Part shown: piece by piece, positions 15,043-23,453 of the stretch
How positions within the stretch are numbered: the stretch's first letter is position 1
How the letters are laid out: each line of letters begins with the position of its first letter
Assembly (NCBI GenBank): GCA_001829185.1
Contig: MIAR01000054.1
Span: 1-53,417 of the forward strand
DNA: 53,417 bases
DNA from: Spirochaetes bacterium GWB1_60_80
GTDB taxonomy: Bacteria; Spirochaetota; Spirochaetia; Treponematales; UBA12059
Direction: 5' to 3'
Position numbers and translations under genes: made by a program
The notes under the pieces: generated by a model
Told to the model about the DNA's origin: nothing
Databases searched by the model: none
What the model saw: the letters and a program-made list of their open reading frames with translations, nothing else

Positions 15043-16913
15043 TAGAGTTCGTGCGTTACGGTCAGTGTATAGCCGCTGGCCCGCCTGCCAGTATTGGAAA
15101 CCACAATGGTCCAGGTTCCGGCAACAGTTTCGGCGTTATACGACAGACTGGTCGTTCCGGTAGCGACTTGGCTTCCTGCAGGATTGTAAAGCGCCATCGA
15201 AAGTGTAGCATTGCGCACTGTTTTACTCAGGGTTGCTGATATCGTCCCACCGGAGACCACAAAACTGCTGCTTGCAGAAGTGCTGGCATTAAGAGTCCCG
15301 GTGAAAGTCTCTGTAACTAGTACCGGCTCAGGATCTCCACCACCGCCTATTGCAGCGACTGCCGCAGCGGCATCCACCAGGCCATAACCAAAAGTGGTAT
15401 CGTAGCCAACAATACCAAGATCGTGGGCTGAATTGACTAAAATATCCCAAATTTGTTGATTGCTCAGGGCGGGATTTGCGCCTTTTACCAGTGCTGCCAC
15501 CGCAGAAACATGCGGGGTGGCCATTGACGTTCCGTTAAAGGAATCATAATTAGTTGCAAGAATATTCAGGCTGACCACAGGACTGCCGGCGGCAACAAGC
15601 AGCTGCCCGTCTTCCAGACTGATGGTAACACCGGGAATCCAGGTACCGGCTGTACCAAGGGTACCGCTGAAAATTCCAGACTCGTTGTTATAAAGAATCA
15701 CGCCAACAGCGCCAGCATTCTGGGCATTGGTTACTTTATCTGCAAAACTGATTTCGCCACGCTGAATCAAGGCGATGTTACCAGCAACCGTAGCCGGGAA
15801 ATCAGCGGCGCTCAGACCCATACCGCAGTTCACAGCCGGCTTCGTCAGGTTTGTCACAAAGGGAGCAAACTCAAGCGCGTATGCCGCCAGTGTCTGCTGC
15901 CCGTAGACAACATCGGCGGCCTGGCCGGTTCCAACTGGAACAGTAGACAACACATCTACGCCGGGAGCTACAAGATGGATTCCGGTTCCTTGATTGGAGA
16001 AATCGGCTATGGCCAGCGCGCTGTCTACCGCGCCGATAGCCATAGTTGATGCATAACCGGCCGGGTACGAGATGCTAGTGGCACTGTCATTGCCGGTTGC
16101 ACAAATTATCAGCAAGCCGGCATTAAAAGCGTTCTGATAGGCCTTTTCTTCAGTCTTGGAGAAGCGGCCGCCGCCCAGACTCATGCTGGCAATATGCATG
16201 CCATTCTGTACTGCCCAATCCACACCGGCCAGAATGTTGGAGGTGCTGCCAGAACCTTCATCGGATAAAACCTTTACGGCGTACAGATCGACATTATAAG
16301 CCACAGAGGCTACACCGATATTATTGTTGGTAATGGCACCGATAGTACCAGCGCAATGGGTACCATGACCGTTACCGTCAAAAGGATCATTATCGCTATT
16401 TACAAAATCATAACCACCCCGGTAGTTGGCGGCAAGGTCGGGATGATTGTAGTCGATACCAGTATCCAGAACTGCCACTTTTACATTGTCTCCGGTAGTA
16501 GTTGCCCATACCTGCGGCGCATTTACGGCGGTAACGCCCCAAGGTACGGTTTCGCCGAGGGCATAGCGGATATAGTCTGGCTCTATCAGCTCGACATTCG
16601 GATTGTGCATGAGGCCGGCTAAGGCCCGTTCGTTGGGAACCCGGATTGCCATGGCGTGGACAATCGAAAATTCCCTGACGATTTCCGCACCGTTGCCGCG
16701 CACCATATCGCGGTCAGCATTGCCTGGTTTGGCTTTGAACAGGATAATGTAACGGCCTTCCACGGCGTCGGCAGCTGGCACGGCCGCGAGTGAACGGGAG
16801 TTCAGCAGGCCTTCATCCTGCGAAACGATGCCAAGCGGCTGATTCAGCCCGATAGTACAGGAAAACAGAGTGAGAAGCAGGGCAAACGTCGCGGTGATTC
16901 CAACTTTCTTCAT
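15042..16913 (-). CDS. Secreted subtilisin-like serine protease (S8) with I9 propeptide and PA domain
   Basis: 623-residue exported endopeptidase. N-terminal signal with a lipobox-like LTLFSC (Cys19) suggests a lipoprotein. An inhibitor-I9 propeptide spans about 53-118. The S8 domain has catalytic D150 (VAVLDTGID), H183 (NGHGTHC), oxyanion N275 and S463 (NGTSMATPHV). A protease-associated (PA) insert lies at about 332-445. The C-terminal 90 residues form a pre-peptidase-like beta domain. The ATG at 16913 has GGAGG six bases upstream; an in-frame GTG two codons earlier is less likely. Third positions look less GC-rich than in neighbouring operons, which hints at transfer. The stop codon sits exactly at a mobile-repeat insertion. 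Confidence 0.95.
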   Translation of the reverse strand: MKKVGITATFALLLTLFSCTIGLNQPLGIVSQDEGLLNSRSLAAVPAADAVEGRYIILFKAKPGNADRDMVRGNGAEIVREFSIVHAMAIRVPNERALAGLMHNPNVELIEPDYIRYALGETVPWGVTAVNAPQVWATTTGDNVKVAVLDTGIDYNHPDLAANYRGGYDFVNSDNDPFDGNGHGTHCAGTIGAITNNNIGVASVAYNVDLYAVKVLSDEGSGSTSNILAGVDWAVQNGMHIASMSLGGGRFSKTEEKAYQNAFNAGLLIICATGNDSATSISYPAGYASTMAIGAVDSALAIADFSNQGTGIHLVAPGVDVLSTVPVGTGQAADVVYGQQTLAAYALEFAPFVTNLTKPAVNCGMGLSAADFPATVAGNIALIQRGEISFADKVTNAQNAGAVGVILYNNESGIFSGTLGTAGTWIPGVTISLEDGQLLVAAGSPVVSLNILATNYDSFNGTSMATPHVSAVAALVKGANPALSNQQIWDILVNSAHDLGIVGYDTTFGYGLVDAAAAVAAIGGGGDPEPVLVTETFTGTLNASTSASSSFVVSGGTISATLSKTVRNATLSMALYNPAGSQVATGTTSLSYNAETVAGTWTIVVSNTGRRASGYTLTVTHEL

Positions 16914-16938
16914 CAACACCCTCCAGGATCAAGAATAT

Positions 16939-16989
16939 GGTTATTCTATAACCGGTTAAAAGTGTATACCCGATACTGGTAGGACGCAA
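16939..16989 (-). promoter_or_regulatory. Candidate subtilase promoter with dyad
   Basis: Minus-strand TTGCGT (16984-16989) and TACACT (16961-16966) are 17 bp apart. The predicted start falls near 16954. A perfect dyad, GGTTAT-tct-ATAACC (16939-16953), lies right at the start and could be an operator. The hexamers match consensus only moderately. Confidence 0.4.
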
Positions 16990-17176
16990 GTAAATTTCTG
17001 CAAGTATTAAGGCCTGAAAAGGGTTCTCTAGCACCCGCGCAAGTAGCGAGATACCGTTGGCCGTCTGTAAAAGGCTGTATTCCATCCGCCGCCATTTATC
17101 TGGTACAACCGAAGGCGTAGCTGCCCGGCCAGGATTACATGCCGGCCGGGTGCTGTAACGGAAGGTAAGCCGCGGC

Positions 17177-17332
17177 TCAGCCCTTTTTGCGGCTGCCGAT
17201 GCGGTCAGCGGTCCAGATTATAATGAAAAAGATGGTCAGGGTGGCGAAGACGCCAATCAGGCCGCCCAAGCTGACGGCCATGGCCTGCAGGGTGGTGCTG
17301 GCGGCCTGAAAGGTCTCAATGAGTTTATCCAT
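17177..17332 (-). CDS. Small single-span membrane protein, decarboxylase gamma-subunit-like
   Basis: 51-residue protein starting at an ATG with GAGG eight bases upstream, ten bases after the OadB-like gene. It has an amphipathic N-terminus (MDKLIETFQA), one hydrophobic span at about 21-40 (LGGLIGVFATLTIFFIIIW) and a basic tail (DRIGSRKKG). Size, topology and position match the OadG/gamma or delta subunits that anchor biotin-dependent Na+-pumping decarboxylases. Homology is not provable at this length. Confidence 0.75.
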   Translation of the reverse strand: MDKLIETFQAASTTLQAMAVSLGGLIGVFATLTIFFIIIWTADRIGSRKKG

Positions 17333-17342
17333 AGTTATTTCC

Positions 17343-18476
17343 TCACTTGGCCAGCAGCGGCACCAGGGCCAAAACCATGCCGCCGGCGATGATCGAGCCG
17401 AGCTGCCCGGAGACGTTGGAGCCGATGGCGTGCATCAGGATGATGTTGCCCTTTTCTTCCTCGGCGGCCATCTTCTGGATGACCCGCCCGCTCATCGGGA
17501 AGGCCGAGATGCCGGCCGCGCCGATCATCGGGTTGATCTTCTTGTGCGCCGGCAGGAAGAGGTTGATGAACTTGGCGAACAGCACGCCGCCGGCGGTGTC
17601 GAAGACGAAGGCCACCAGGCCCATGCCCAGGATCATCAGGGTCTGGACGTTCAGGAACTTGTCGGCCCGCATGCTGGAGCCGATGGTGATGCCCAACAGC
17701 AGGGTGACCAGGTAGGCCAGCTCGTTCTGCGCCGTCTGGGACAGCCGTTCCAGCACGCCGCATTCGCGGATTAGGTTGCCGAACATCAGCGAGCCGACCA
17801 GCGGCACCGAGATGGGCGCCACGAAGCCGGCGATCATGGTCACCACGATCGGGAACATGATTTTAAGCCAGCGCGGCACGTTGCTTTCATGGTAGGTCAT
17901 GTGGATGCGGCGCTCTTTTTTGGTGGTCAGCAGGCGGATGACCGGCGGCTGGATGAGCGGCACCAGCGCCATGTAGGAATAGGCCGCCACCGAGATGGGC
18001 CCCAGCATGTCGCGGGCGAATTTATTGGCCACGTAAATGGCGGTCGGGCCGTCGGCCGCGCCGATGATGCCGATGCTGGCCGCCTCGCGCAGGCTGAAGT
18101 TGAAGGGCGGCAGGGTGGCGATGATCATGGTGGCGAAGATGCCCAGCTGGGCGGCCGCGCCGAAGAAAATCATGAAGGGGTTCTTGAAGAGCGGCCCGAA
18201 GTCGATCATGGCGCCGACGGCGATGAAGATCAGGATCGGGAACAGCTCGTTGGCGATGCCGCCGTCATACAGGACTTTAAGGAAGCCGGCCGCGCCGTCG
18301 TGTTCCCAGACCACCTGGAGTGGCAGATTGACCAGGATGGCGCCGAAGCCGATTGGCAGTAACAGCATGGGTTCAAAGCCCTTGGTGACGGCTAAAACGA
18401 TCAGCACCGCGCCGACCAGGTACATGACGCCCATCTGCCAGGTAAGTGACGTGAAGCCGATAAAGACCTGTTCCAT
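17343..18476 (-). CDS. oadB: Na+-translocating acyl-CoA/oxaloacetate decarboxylase beta subunit
   Basis: About 377-residue polytopic membrane protein of the OadB/GcdB/MmdB family, which exports Na+ driven by decarboxylation of carboxybiotin. Diagnostic segments are LLPIGFGAILVNLP, GAMIDFGPLF, GIIGAADGPTAIYVANKF, PMIGAAGISAFPMSGR and AIGSNVSGQLGSIIAGG. The start is the ATG at 18476 with GGAGG five bases upstream; an upstream frame extension of about 60 residues is unconserved. The carboxyltransferase alpha subunit and biotin carrier are not in the window, so the substrate (oxaloacetate, methylmalonyl-CoA or glutaconyl-CoA) cannot be told. The symbol is by family, not by substrate. Confidence 0.93.
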   Translation of the reverse strand: MEQVFIGFTSLTWQMGVMYLVGAVLIVLAVTKGFEPMLLLPIGFGAILVNLPLQVVWEHDGAAGFLKVLYDGGIANELFPILIFIAVGAMIDFGPLFKNPFMIFFGAAAQLGIFATMIIATLPPFNFSLREAASIGIIGAADGPTAIYVANKFARDMLGPISVAAYSYMALVPLIQPPVIRLLTTKKERRIHMTYHESNVPRWLKIMFPIVVTMIAGFVAPISVPLVGSLMFGNLIRECGVLERLSQTAQNELAYLVTLLLGITIGSSMRADKFLNVQTLMILGMGLVAFVFDTAGGVLFAKFINLFLPAHKKINPMIGAAGISAFPMSGRVIQKMAAEEEKGNIILMHAIGSNVSGQLGSIIAGGMVLALVPLLAK

Positions 18477-18549
18477 TAATACCTCCGAATCTGCCCATGG
18501 CGGGAAATCCGTCGGCGGCTGGAAATCGGCTGCGGCGGACAGTTCCGGC

Positions 18550-18579
18550 AGTATAGCCAATCGGGCGGCCGATTGTCCA
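18550..18579 (-). promoter_or_regulatory. Promoter of the oadB-like unit
   Basis: Minus-strand TGGACA (18574-18579) and TATACT (18550-18555) with an 18-bp spacer. The transcript would start near 18543, about 67 bases before the oadB-like ATG. The divergent gene at 18646 has no equally good promoter in the same gap; TTGCCG (18582) with TAAGCT (18605) is a weak option. Confidence 0.6.
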
Positions 18580-18645
18580 TATTGCCGGCCTGCCGACTTT
18601 GCAGTAAGCTTCAGGTCAGCGCCGCCTGGGCGCGGGGAGGTTGGC

Positions 18646-20301
18646 ATGCGTTTGACCAAGCGTTTCCTGATCGGGTCTCTGGTGAGTGCGGCGCTGTTCT
18701 GGCTGTACTACGATTTCAGCGCCCTGCCGGCCTGGAACTTTACCAGTTTCGGCTTCTGGCTGCGGCTGGGCTTCATGATAGCCAGCTTCGCCGTCCCGAT
18801 CGGCCTACTACGGGACAGCCGCCGGGCCGTGGCCGGCAGCGTCCTGGCCAGCCTGTCGCCCATCGTCCTGGCCATCGTCCTGTCGGTCGGCTCCTGGGGC
18901 TGCTTCCCGGGCAACGCCGCCCGTTACGCGGCCATGCTGCCGATCGAGGAGCGGGCGGCCGCCAGCTTCGTGGCTGATTTCCGGGCCGAGGTCGGCGCCG
19001 AGGGCACTCAAGTAGGCAGCCATCGCTTTATCCTGCCCATTATCGACAAGGTGCTGTCGGTCAAGGTGGCGCAGGGCTCGCTGGGCCAGTACGGCGCCCA
19101 GTTTTCCATGAACGAGGAAATTTTCACCGCCGTGACGGTCAATCGCGGTGGACAGACCGAGGTGGTGCGCGTCTCGCCACTCGATTATTCCGGCTCCTTC
19201 GTGGCCCTGTCGGCCGGGGCCGCGGGCACGGTGGGCTATCTGGAGGTTAACCAGGCCACCGGTGCGGCCCGCCTGGTGTCAGTGGCCGGCGGCATGAAGT
19301 ATACGCCGGGGGCGGTCTTTGGCTACGACCTCTTGCGCCATGTCCGCTACGCCTACCGCACGGCCCTCTTGGGCGACTTCAGCTTCGAGATCGACGATAA
19401 CGGCCAGCCCTACTGGCTGGTGCCGGTGCTGCGGCGCACGGTTGGCCTGTTCGGCGGCGACCAGTTGGCCGCCATCATCCTGGTCGACCCGGTCTCAGGC
19501 CAGATGGAGCGCTACGCGCCCGGTCTAGAGCCGGCCTGGGTGGACCGCACCGTGCCCACCAGCGTCATGATGACCCAGGCCAATAACGCCCTAACCCTGG
19601 TCAACGGCTGGTTCAACGCCGTCTTCGGCGCCAAGCAGGGCGTGCTGCAGCTGTCCGACGGCTACAATTACGCCTTCTCGGAAGGCTCGGACGGCGGCCA
19701 GACCTGGTTTGTCTCCGGCATCACCTCGCCCAACGAGGCCGACCAGACCCAGGTGGCGGTGCTGCTGGTCAACATGAAGACCCGGCAGGCCCTGCGCTAT
19801 CCGCTGGGTGGTATCACCGAGATGCGCGCCATGGAGATCGCCGAAAGCGACGAGCGGGTGCGCGCCCAGATGCTAACCGCCACCTGGCCGATCCTGACCG
19901 ACGTCGGCGGCCAGCCGGCCTTCTTCTTGTTCCTCAAGAACGAGGTGCAACTGCAGCGCTTCGTCTACATCGACCTGGCCACCGGCAACCGGGTGGCCAT
20001 GGGCCAGACCATCGAGGCCGCCCGCTTCGAGTTTGCCCGGCTGGTCGGCGCCGCCAGCGGTTCCAGCCAGCCGGAGTCCAGCCTGTCCGGCCTGGTCAAG
20101 CGCGTCAGCCGAGCCGGCGACGACCTGTGGTTCCTCTTGTCCGGCGACCCGGTGACCCTCTACTCAGTGGCCGCTGGTTTGGGCAATGGCAGCCGCTTCC
20201 TGGAGCCTGGCGACGAGGTCAGCCTGAACTACCGCGAGTCGTCGGCTACCCCGGGCCAGCGCTTCGTCACCAGGCTGCGCAACCGGTCGATCGGCGAATG
20301 A
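18646..20301 (+). CDS. Uncharacterised membrane protein with N-terminal helices and large soluble domain
   Basis: 551 residues. Three hydrophobic segments (about 7-25, 35-55 and 62-85) precede a soluble domain of about 450 residues. The soluble part contains WVDRTVPTSVMM, NGWFNAVFG, SDGYNYAFSEGSDGG and SGITSPNEADQTQVAVLLV. These resemble a family of uncharacterised membrane proteins seen in other anaerobes. No catalytic motif is recognised. The ATG at 18646 follows GGGGAGG; a longer frame from 18037 is antisense to oadB and rejected. The stop overlaps the MFS start (ATGA), so the two are cotranscribed. Confidence 0.85.
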   Translation: MRLTKRFLIGSLVSAALFWLYYDFSALPAWNFTSFGFWLRLGFMIASFAVPIGLLRDSRRAVAGSVLASLSPIVLAIVLSVGSWGCFPGNAARYAAMLPIEERAAASFVADFRAEVGAEGTQVGSHRFILPIIDKVLSVKVAQGSLGQYGAQFSMNEEIFTAVTVNRGGQTEVVRVSPLDYSGSFVALSAGAAGTVGYLEVNQATGAARLVSVAGGMKYTPGAVFGYDLLRHVRYAYRTALLGDFSFEIDDNGQPYWLVPVLRRTVGLFGGDQLAAIILVDPVSGQMERYAPGLEPAWVDRTVPTSVMMTQANNALTLVNGWFNAVFGAKQGVLQLSDGYNYAFSEGSDGGQTWFVSGITSPNEADQTQVAVLLVNMKTRQALRYPLGGITEMRAMEIAESDERVRAQMLTATWPILTDVGGQPAFFLFLKNEVQLQRFVYIDLATGNRVAMGQTIEAARFEFARLVGAASGSSQPESSLSGLVKRVSRAGDDLWFLLSGDPVTLYSVAAGLGNGSRFLEPGDEVSLNYRESSATPGQRFVTRLRNRSIGE

Positions 20302-21530
20302 GCCAGCCCGACCCAGCCGGCGGACGTCTGGTGCGCCCCGGCGCCGGCCTGCAATACGGCTTGTTCTTCGCCGCCTTCATGCTGTTCGGCACCTCGATGA
20401 CGGTGGTCGGTTCCACCCTGCCCGGCATCCTGGCCGCCTTTGCCTGGGATTACCTGGCGGCCGGCCTGGTGCTGGCCTCTGGCTCGGTGGCCTATTTCCT
20501 ATTTTCATACCTGGCCGGCCGCCTGGTGGACCGGCTGGGCGCCAAGCGCGCCGTGGCCATCGGCCTGCTGGCCGACGGCCTGGCCCTGGCTTTGTTTGCC
20601 GCCGGACCGTCGGTGCCAGCCAACGCCGCGCTCTGGGCCCTGGTCGGAGCCGGCCAGGCCTTCATCGAGGTCGGCGTCAACTGGGCGGTGCTGCGCATGG
20701 AAACCGGCTCCGGCGGCCGGGCCATGGCCGTGATGCACGCCGCCTTCGCCGTCGGCGCGGTGGCCGGGCCGCTGGCGGCCGGTAGCCTGCTGGCCGCCAA
20801 CGTGCCTTGGTCCTGGGCCTTCCGCGCCATCGCCGGCCTATTCGGCCTGACCGCCCTGGCCGTGCTGGCCATGTCCGGCCGCGGCCTGGAACCGACCAAA
20901 ACAGCGTTGAGCGCCGCCGACCGGGCCGGGCTGGCACGTCAGCCGGTCTACTGGCTGGGCTTCGTCACCCTGTTGCTGTACGTTGGCGTCGAGCTGGGTA
21001 TTACCAACTGGAGCGCCGAGTTCTTCGTGCGCGCCTTTGACAGCCCGGCGCCGGCGGCGGCCTTCATGGTCTCGGCCTTCTGGCTGGGCTTACTGGCCGG
21101 CCGTTTCGGCATCCCGCTCTTGTACCGCGGCCAAAGGCGCGACGCCGTTCTGGTGGCTCTGGCCGCCTTGTTGGCGCTGGCCACCCTGCTCTTGGCCCTG
21201 GCCGGTTTCGGCGGTAGCGGTTTCTTCCCGCTGGCCGCGCTGGGCATCGTCCTGGCCGGCCTGGGCTGTTCCTGCATCTATCCCTTCGTGGTGACGCTGG
21301 TGGCCGGCGCCTTGGTCGAGCACCAGGGCGAGGCCATCGGCTTCGCCTCCACCGGCGGCGGGGTGGGCGCCTTCCTGTTTCCGTACTTCATGTCGACCAT
21401 CGCCGCCGCCGCCGGCATCAAGGTCGGCTTCGCCGCCTACGCCGTGGTGGCCGTGGCTACCCTGCTGTCCTGTCTGGCGCTGGTCCGGGCCGAGCGGCGG
21501 CTGCTGCGGGCTCGCGCTGGGCGTGGTTGA
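20298..21530 (+). CDS. Major facilitator superfamily transporter
   Basis: 410-residue protein with about twelve hydrophobic segments. The MFS signature between helices 2 and 3 is present as GRLVDRLGAKRAVAIGL, with VMHAAFAVGAVAGPLAAG in helix 5. The start overlaps the preceding membrane-protein gene by four bases. The layout resembles the sugar/fucose-permease type of MFS, but the substrate cannot be predicted. Upstream in-frame sequence belongs to the preceding gene in another frame. Confidence 0.92.
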   Translation: MSQPDPAGGRLVRPGAGLQYGLFFAAFMLFGTSMTVVGSTLPGILAAFAWDYLAAGLVLASGSVAYFLFSYLAGRLVDRLGAKRAVAIGLLADGLALALFAAGPSVPANAALWALVGAGQAFIEVGVNWAVLRMETGSGGRAMAVMHAAFAVGAVAGPLAAGSLLAANVPWSWAFRAIAGLFGLTALAVLAMSGRGLEPTKTALSAADRAGLARQPVYWLGFVTLLLYVGVELGITNWSAEFFVRAFDSPAPAAAFMVSAFWLGLLAGRFGIPLLYRGQRRDAVLVALAALLALATLLLALAGFGGSGFFPLAALGIVLAGLGCSCIYPFVVTLVAGALVEHQGEAIGFASTGGGVGAFLFPYFMSTIAAAAGIKVGFAAYAVVAVATLLSCLALVRAERRLLRARAGRG

Positions 21531-21595
21531 CGGCCGCTAACCGGCCGGTTGTCAACTGTTTGCGTGTCCAGTCAGTCGATTTTCGCTATGGGGCA

Positions 21596-21624
21596 TCGAC
21601 GTCGCCGCCGGCCGGCGCTACAAT
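21596..21624 (+). promoter_or_regulatory. Candidate promoter of the FMN-binding lipoprotein
   Basis: TCGACG (21596-21601) and TACAAT (21619-21624), 17-bp spacer. A perfect palindrome AACCGGCCGGTT (21539-21550) lies just after the MFS stop, without a T-tract. Confidence 0.4.
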
Positions 21625-21662
21625 AGTAACCATGCCCGCTACGGTGGGCGCGAGGAGTCAAC

Positions 21663-22055
21663 ATGAAACATTTCGAATTCTGGCGTGGTCGCCGGCTGGC
21701 GCTGGCCTGTCTGGTCGTGGTTATCACCAGCTTTAGCGTCGGATGCGCCTCCGCGGCCGACCTGCTTGGCAGCCTGGGGGACGTCGCTATCGCCGCGACG
21801 TCGGATGGCCACTGGCGCGGCAGCTTTTTTTGGTTTCCCAACAAGGTACAGGTTGAGGTGACGGTCGCGACCGGTCGAATAACGGCCATCGATATCCTCG
21901 AGCATTTCCATGGCCAAGGCGAAGCCGCCGAGGCCATCGTCGACACCGTTATCGCCCGCCAAAGCCTGGCGGTGGACGCTGTTAGCGGCGCCACCCATTC
22001 CAGTATCACCATCCTCAAGGCCATCGAAGTGGCTTTGCAGCAGGGCCAGCCATGA
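21663..22055 (+). CDS. FMN-binding domain lipoprotein
   Basis: 130-residue exported protein. The N-terminal hydrophobic segment ends in a lipobox-like SVGC (Cys28). The rest is an FMN-binding domain (PF04205) with the flavinylation motif DAVSGATHSS. By family rule FMN is attached through a phosphoester to Thr111, a step needing ApbE, which is not in the window. Such small flavoproteins carry electrons outside the membrane in Rnf/NQR-like or extracellular electron-transfer systems. Start ATG has GAGGAG eight bases upstream. It lies alone between the MFS gene and the kinase pseudogene. Confidence 0.92.
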   Translation: MKHFEFWRGRRLALACLVVVITSFSVGCASAADLLGSLGDVAIAATSDGHWRGSFFWFPNKVQVEVTVATGRITAIDILEHFHGQGEAAEAIVDTVIARQSLAVDAVSGATHSSITILKAIEVALQQGQP

Positions 22056-22094
22056 GCGCGCTGGTGGGTTGCCAGGCCACCTGTCAGGGGCCGG

Positions 22095-23452
22095 TTAGCT
22101 GGACGGGATTTCCACCCGGCAGTGGGTGCCCTGAGCGTTGGTGATGCTGAAATTGCCCAGTAGCTGGGAAGCCAGCATGCGAACCAGCATCAGGCCAAAG
22201 CCGGACGGGCCGGCGCTGGCGCCAGACGCTTCTAGCGCCGGTTTGGCGTCGGGCGCGACCGGCTCAGCCAGTCCGGTCCCGTCATCGTCGACATCGAGGC
22301 ATAGGCTCTGTTCCTGGAGCGTGAAGCGGATGCTCAGGCAGCCGTCGGGCCCGACCTGCGAAAGCGTATTTGTAGCTGTTGGTTATCAGTTCATTGGCGA
22401 TAAGGCCGATGGTGAAGGCCAGCTTGGACGGCAGTTTGAGGTCTTTCAGTTCGGTATGCACCACCACGTAGTCCTGGGATGGAAACAGGTCGCTGACGGC
22501 GCGGACCAAGTTGGCCAGGTAGGCGCGGCTGGAGACGACGTCGGCCTGGCCATCCAGCAGCAGCTTGTCGTAGAGCAGGCGCATGCTCCGGATGCGGCCG
22601 ATCGAGTCGGTCAAGGCGCTCCTGGTTTCGTTGTTGGTCGACTTGTCCAGCTGCATGCTGAGCAGGCTTTCCACCGAGGCTATGCCGTTCTTCATGCGGT
22701 GGTAGACTTCCTTGATCAGGACTTCCTTTTCCTGCACCTGGGCTTCGAGCCTCTGCTCGACCTCTTTGCGGGCCGTCATGTCTAACAGGTTGTTGAAAAA
22801 GCCGGTTGCTTTCTCAACAACCTTAACAATTCCTCGCATAGCTTGCGCTATGCTGCGTAATTGTACCGGCTTTTGAAGTGTTGAAAAGCCGCATCCGCGT
22901 TTTTCAACACCCTGCTAGCGTGAAACCGGCCAGCCGCCGCTTTCCCCCTTCCAGGGTTATCGGAAATTTTATAGTTGAGAAGAATTTATCACCCAGCTGT
23001 TCGTCCACTTGGATGAGTTCGCCCCGCTCCAGGATGCGCTTGTCGTCGGCGATCATACTTTTGGCCAGGTCGGAAGGAAACAGGTCGTCCATGGTCTTGC
23101 CGATGATATTGTCCAAGGGCATGCCTAGCATAGTTTCGTAGTTGCGGCTGAGGATAGTTGGCCGGATTTCGTCATCCTTGAAAAAAATGTGCACTGGGCT
23201 GTTTTCCAGCAAGGCTTGGAACATGGTCATTTTTTCATGCAGTTCTTGCTCGCGGCGTTTCAGTTTGCCGTTGGCTTCGAACAGTTCAAAGGCCATTTCT
23301 ATGGAAGTCTTGAGCACGAAGTTGCCGGAATTCTTGATGACATAGCCATAGCGGGTGATGCTGCGCACCTTGGTGACGAAATCGTCCTCGGCGTGGGACG
23401 TCAGGAAAATGATCGGGATTTCGCGGGTGGCCGAATTCCGGCCTGGCCACAA
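22095..23452 (-). pseudogene. Broken receiver-PAS-histidine kinase, interrupted by the 131-bp element and frameshifted
   Basis: Reading leftwards from 23452, the second half of a receiver domain (IPIIFLTSHAEDD... to FELFEAN), then a PAS domain with an S-box-like core, stop at the element inserted at 22785-22915. The kinase resumes after it with DMTARKEVEQRLEAQ, the HisKA_2/HWE-type motif EVYHRMKNG and the N-box NELITNSYKYAF. A frameshift near 22350-22370 then moves the rest of the ATPase domain (DVDDDGTGL, GFGLMLVRML) to another frame, which ends at 22095. The first half of the receiver, with the phospho-acceptor Asp, is missing upstream. Removing the element and one TA restores GFT-L-DMTARKE in frame. 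Confidence 0.9.
22785..22915 (-). mobile_element. 131-bp TA-flanked hairpin element (MITE-like), copy B
   Basis: Reverse-complement copy of 14912-15042, identical by eye over all 131 bases, with TA at both sides (22783-22784, 22916-22917). It disrupts the sensor kinase pseudogene. An ATG inside the element (22839, minus strand) opens 19 codons that run in frame into the downstream kinase fragment. Identity of the two copies implies recent movement or gene conversion. Confidence 0.85.
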
Positions 23453-23453
23453 A

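Noticed and set aside
18037-18645. Long plus-strand frame joined to the membrane protein gene
   Set aside because: It runs antisense through the conserved oadB-like gene; the ribosome site and conserved protein begin at 18646.
22282-22839. Histidine kinase fragment as an independent gene
   Set aside because: It begins inside a mobile repeat and ends at a frameshift; it is part of one decayed gene, though weak translation from the element cannot be excluded.
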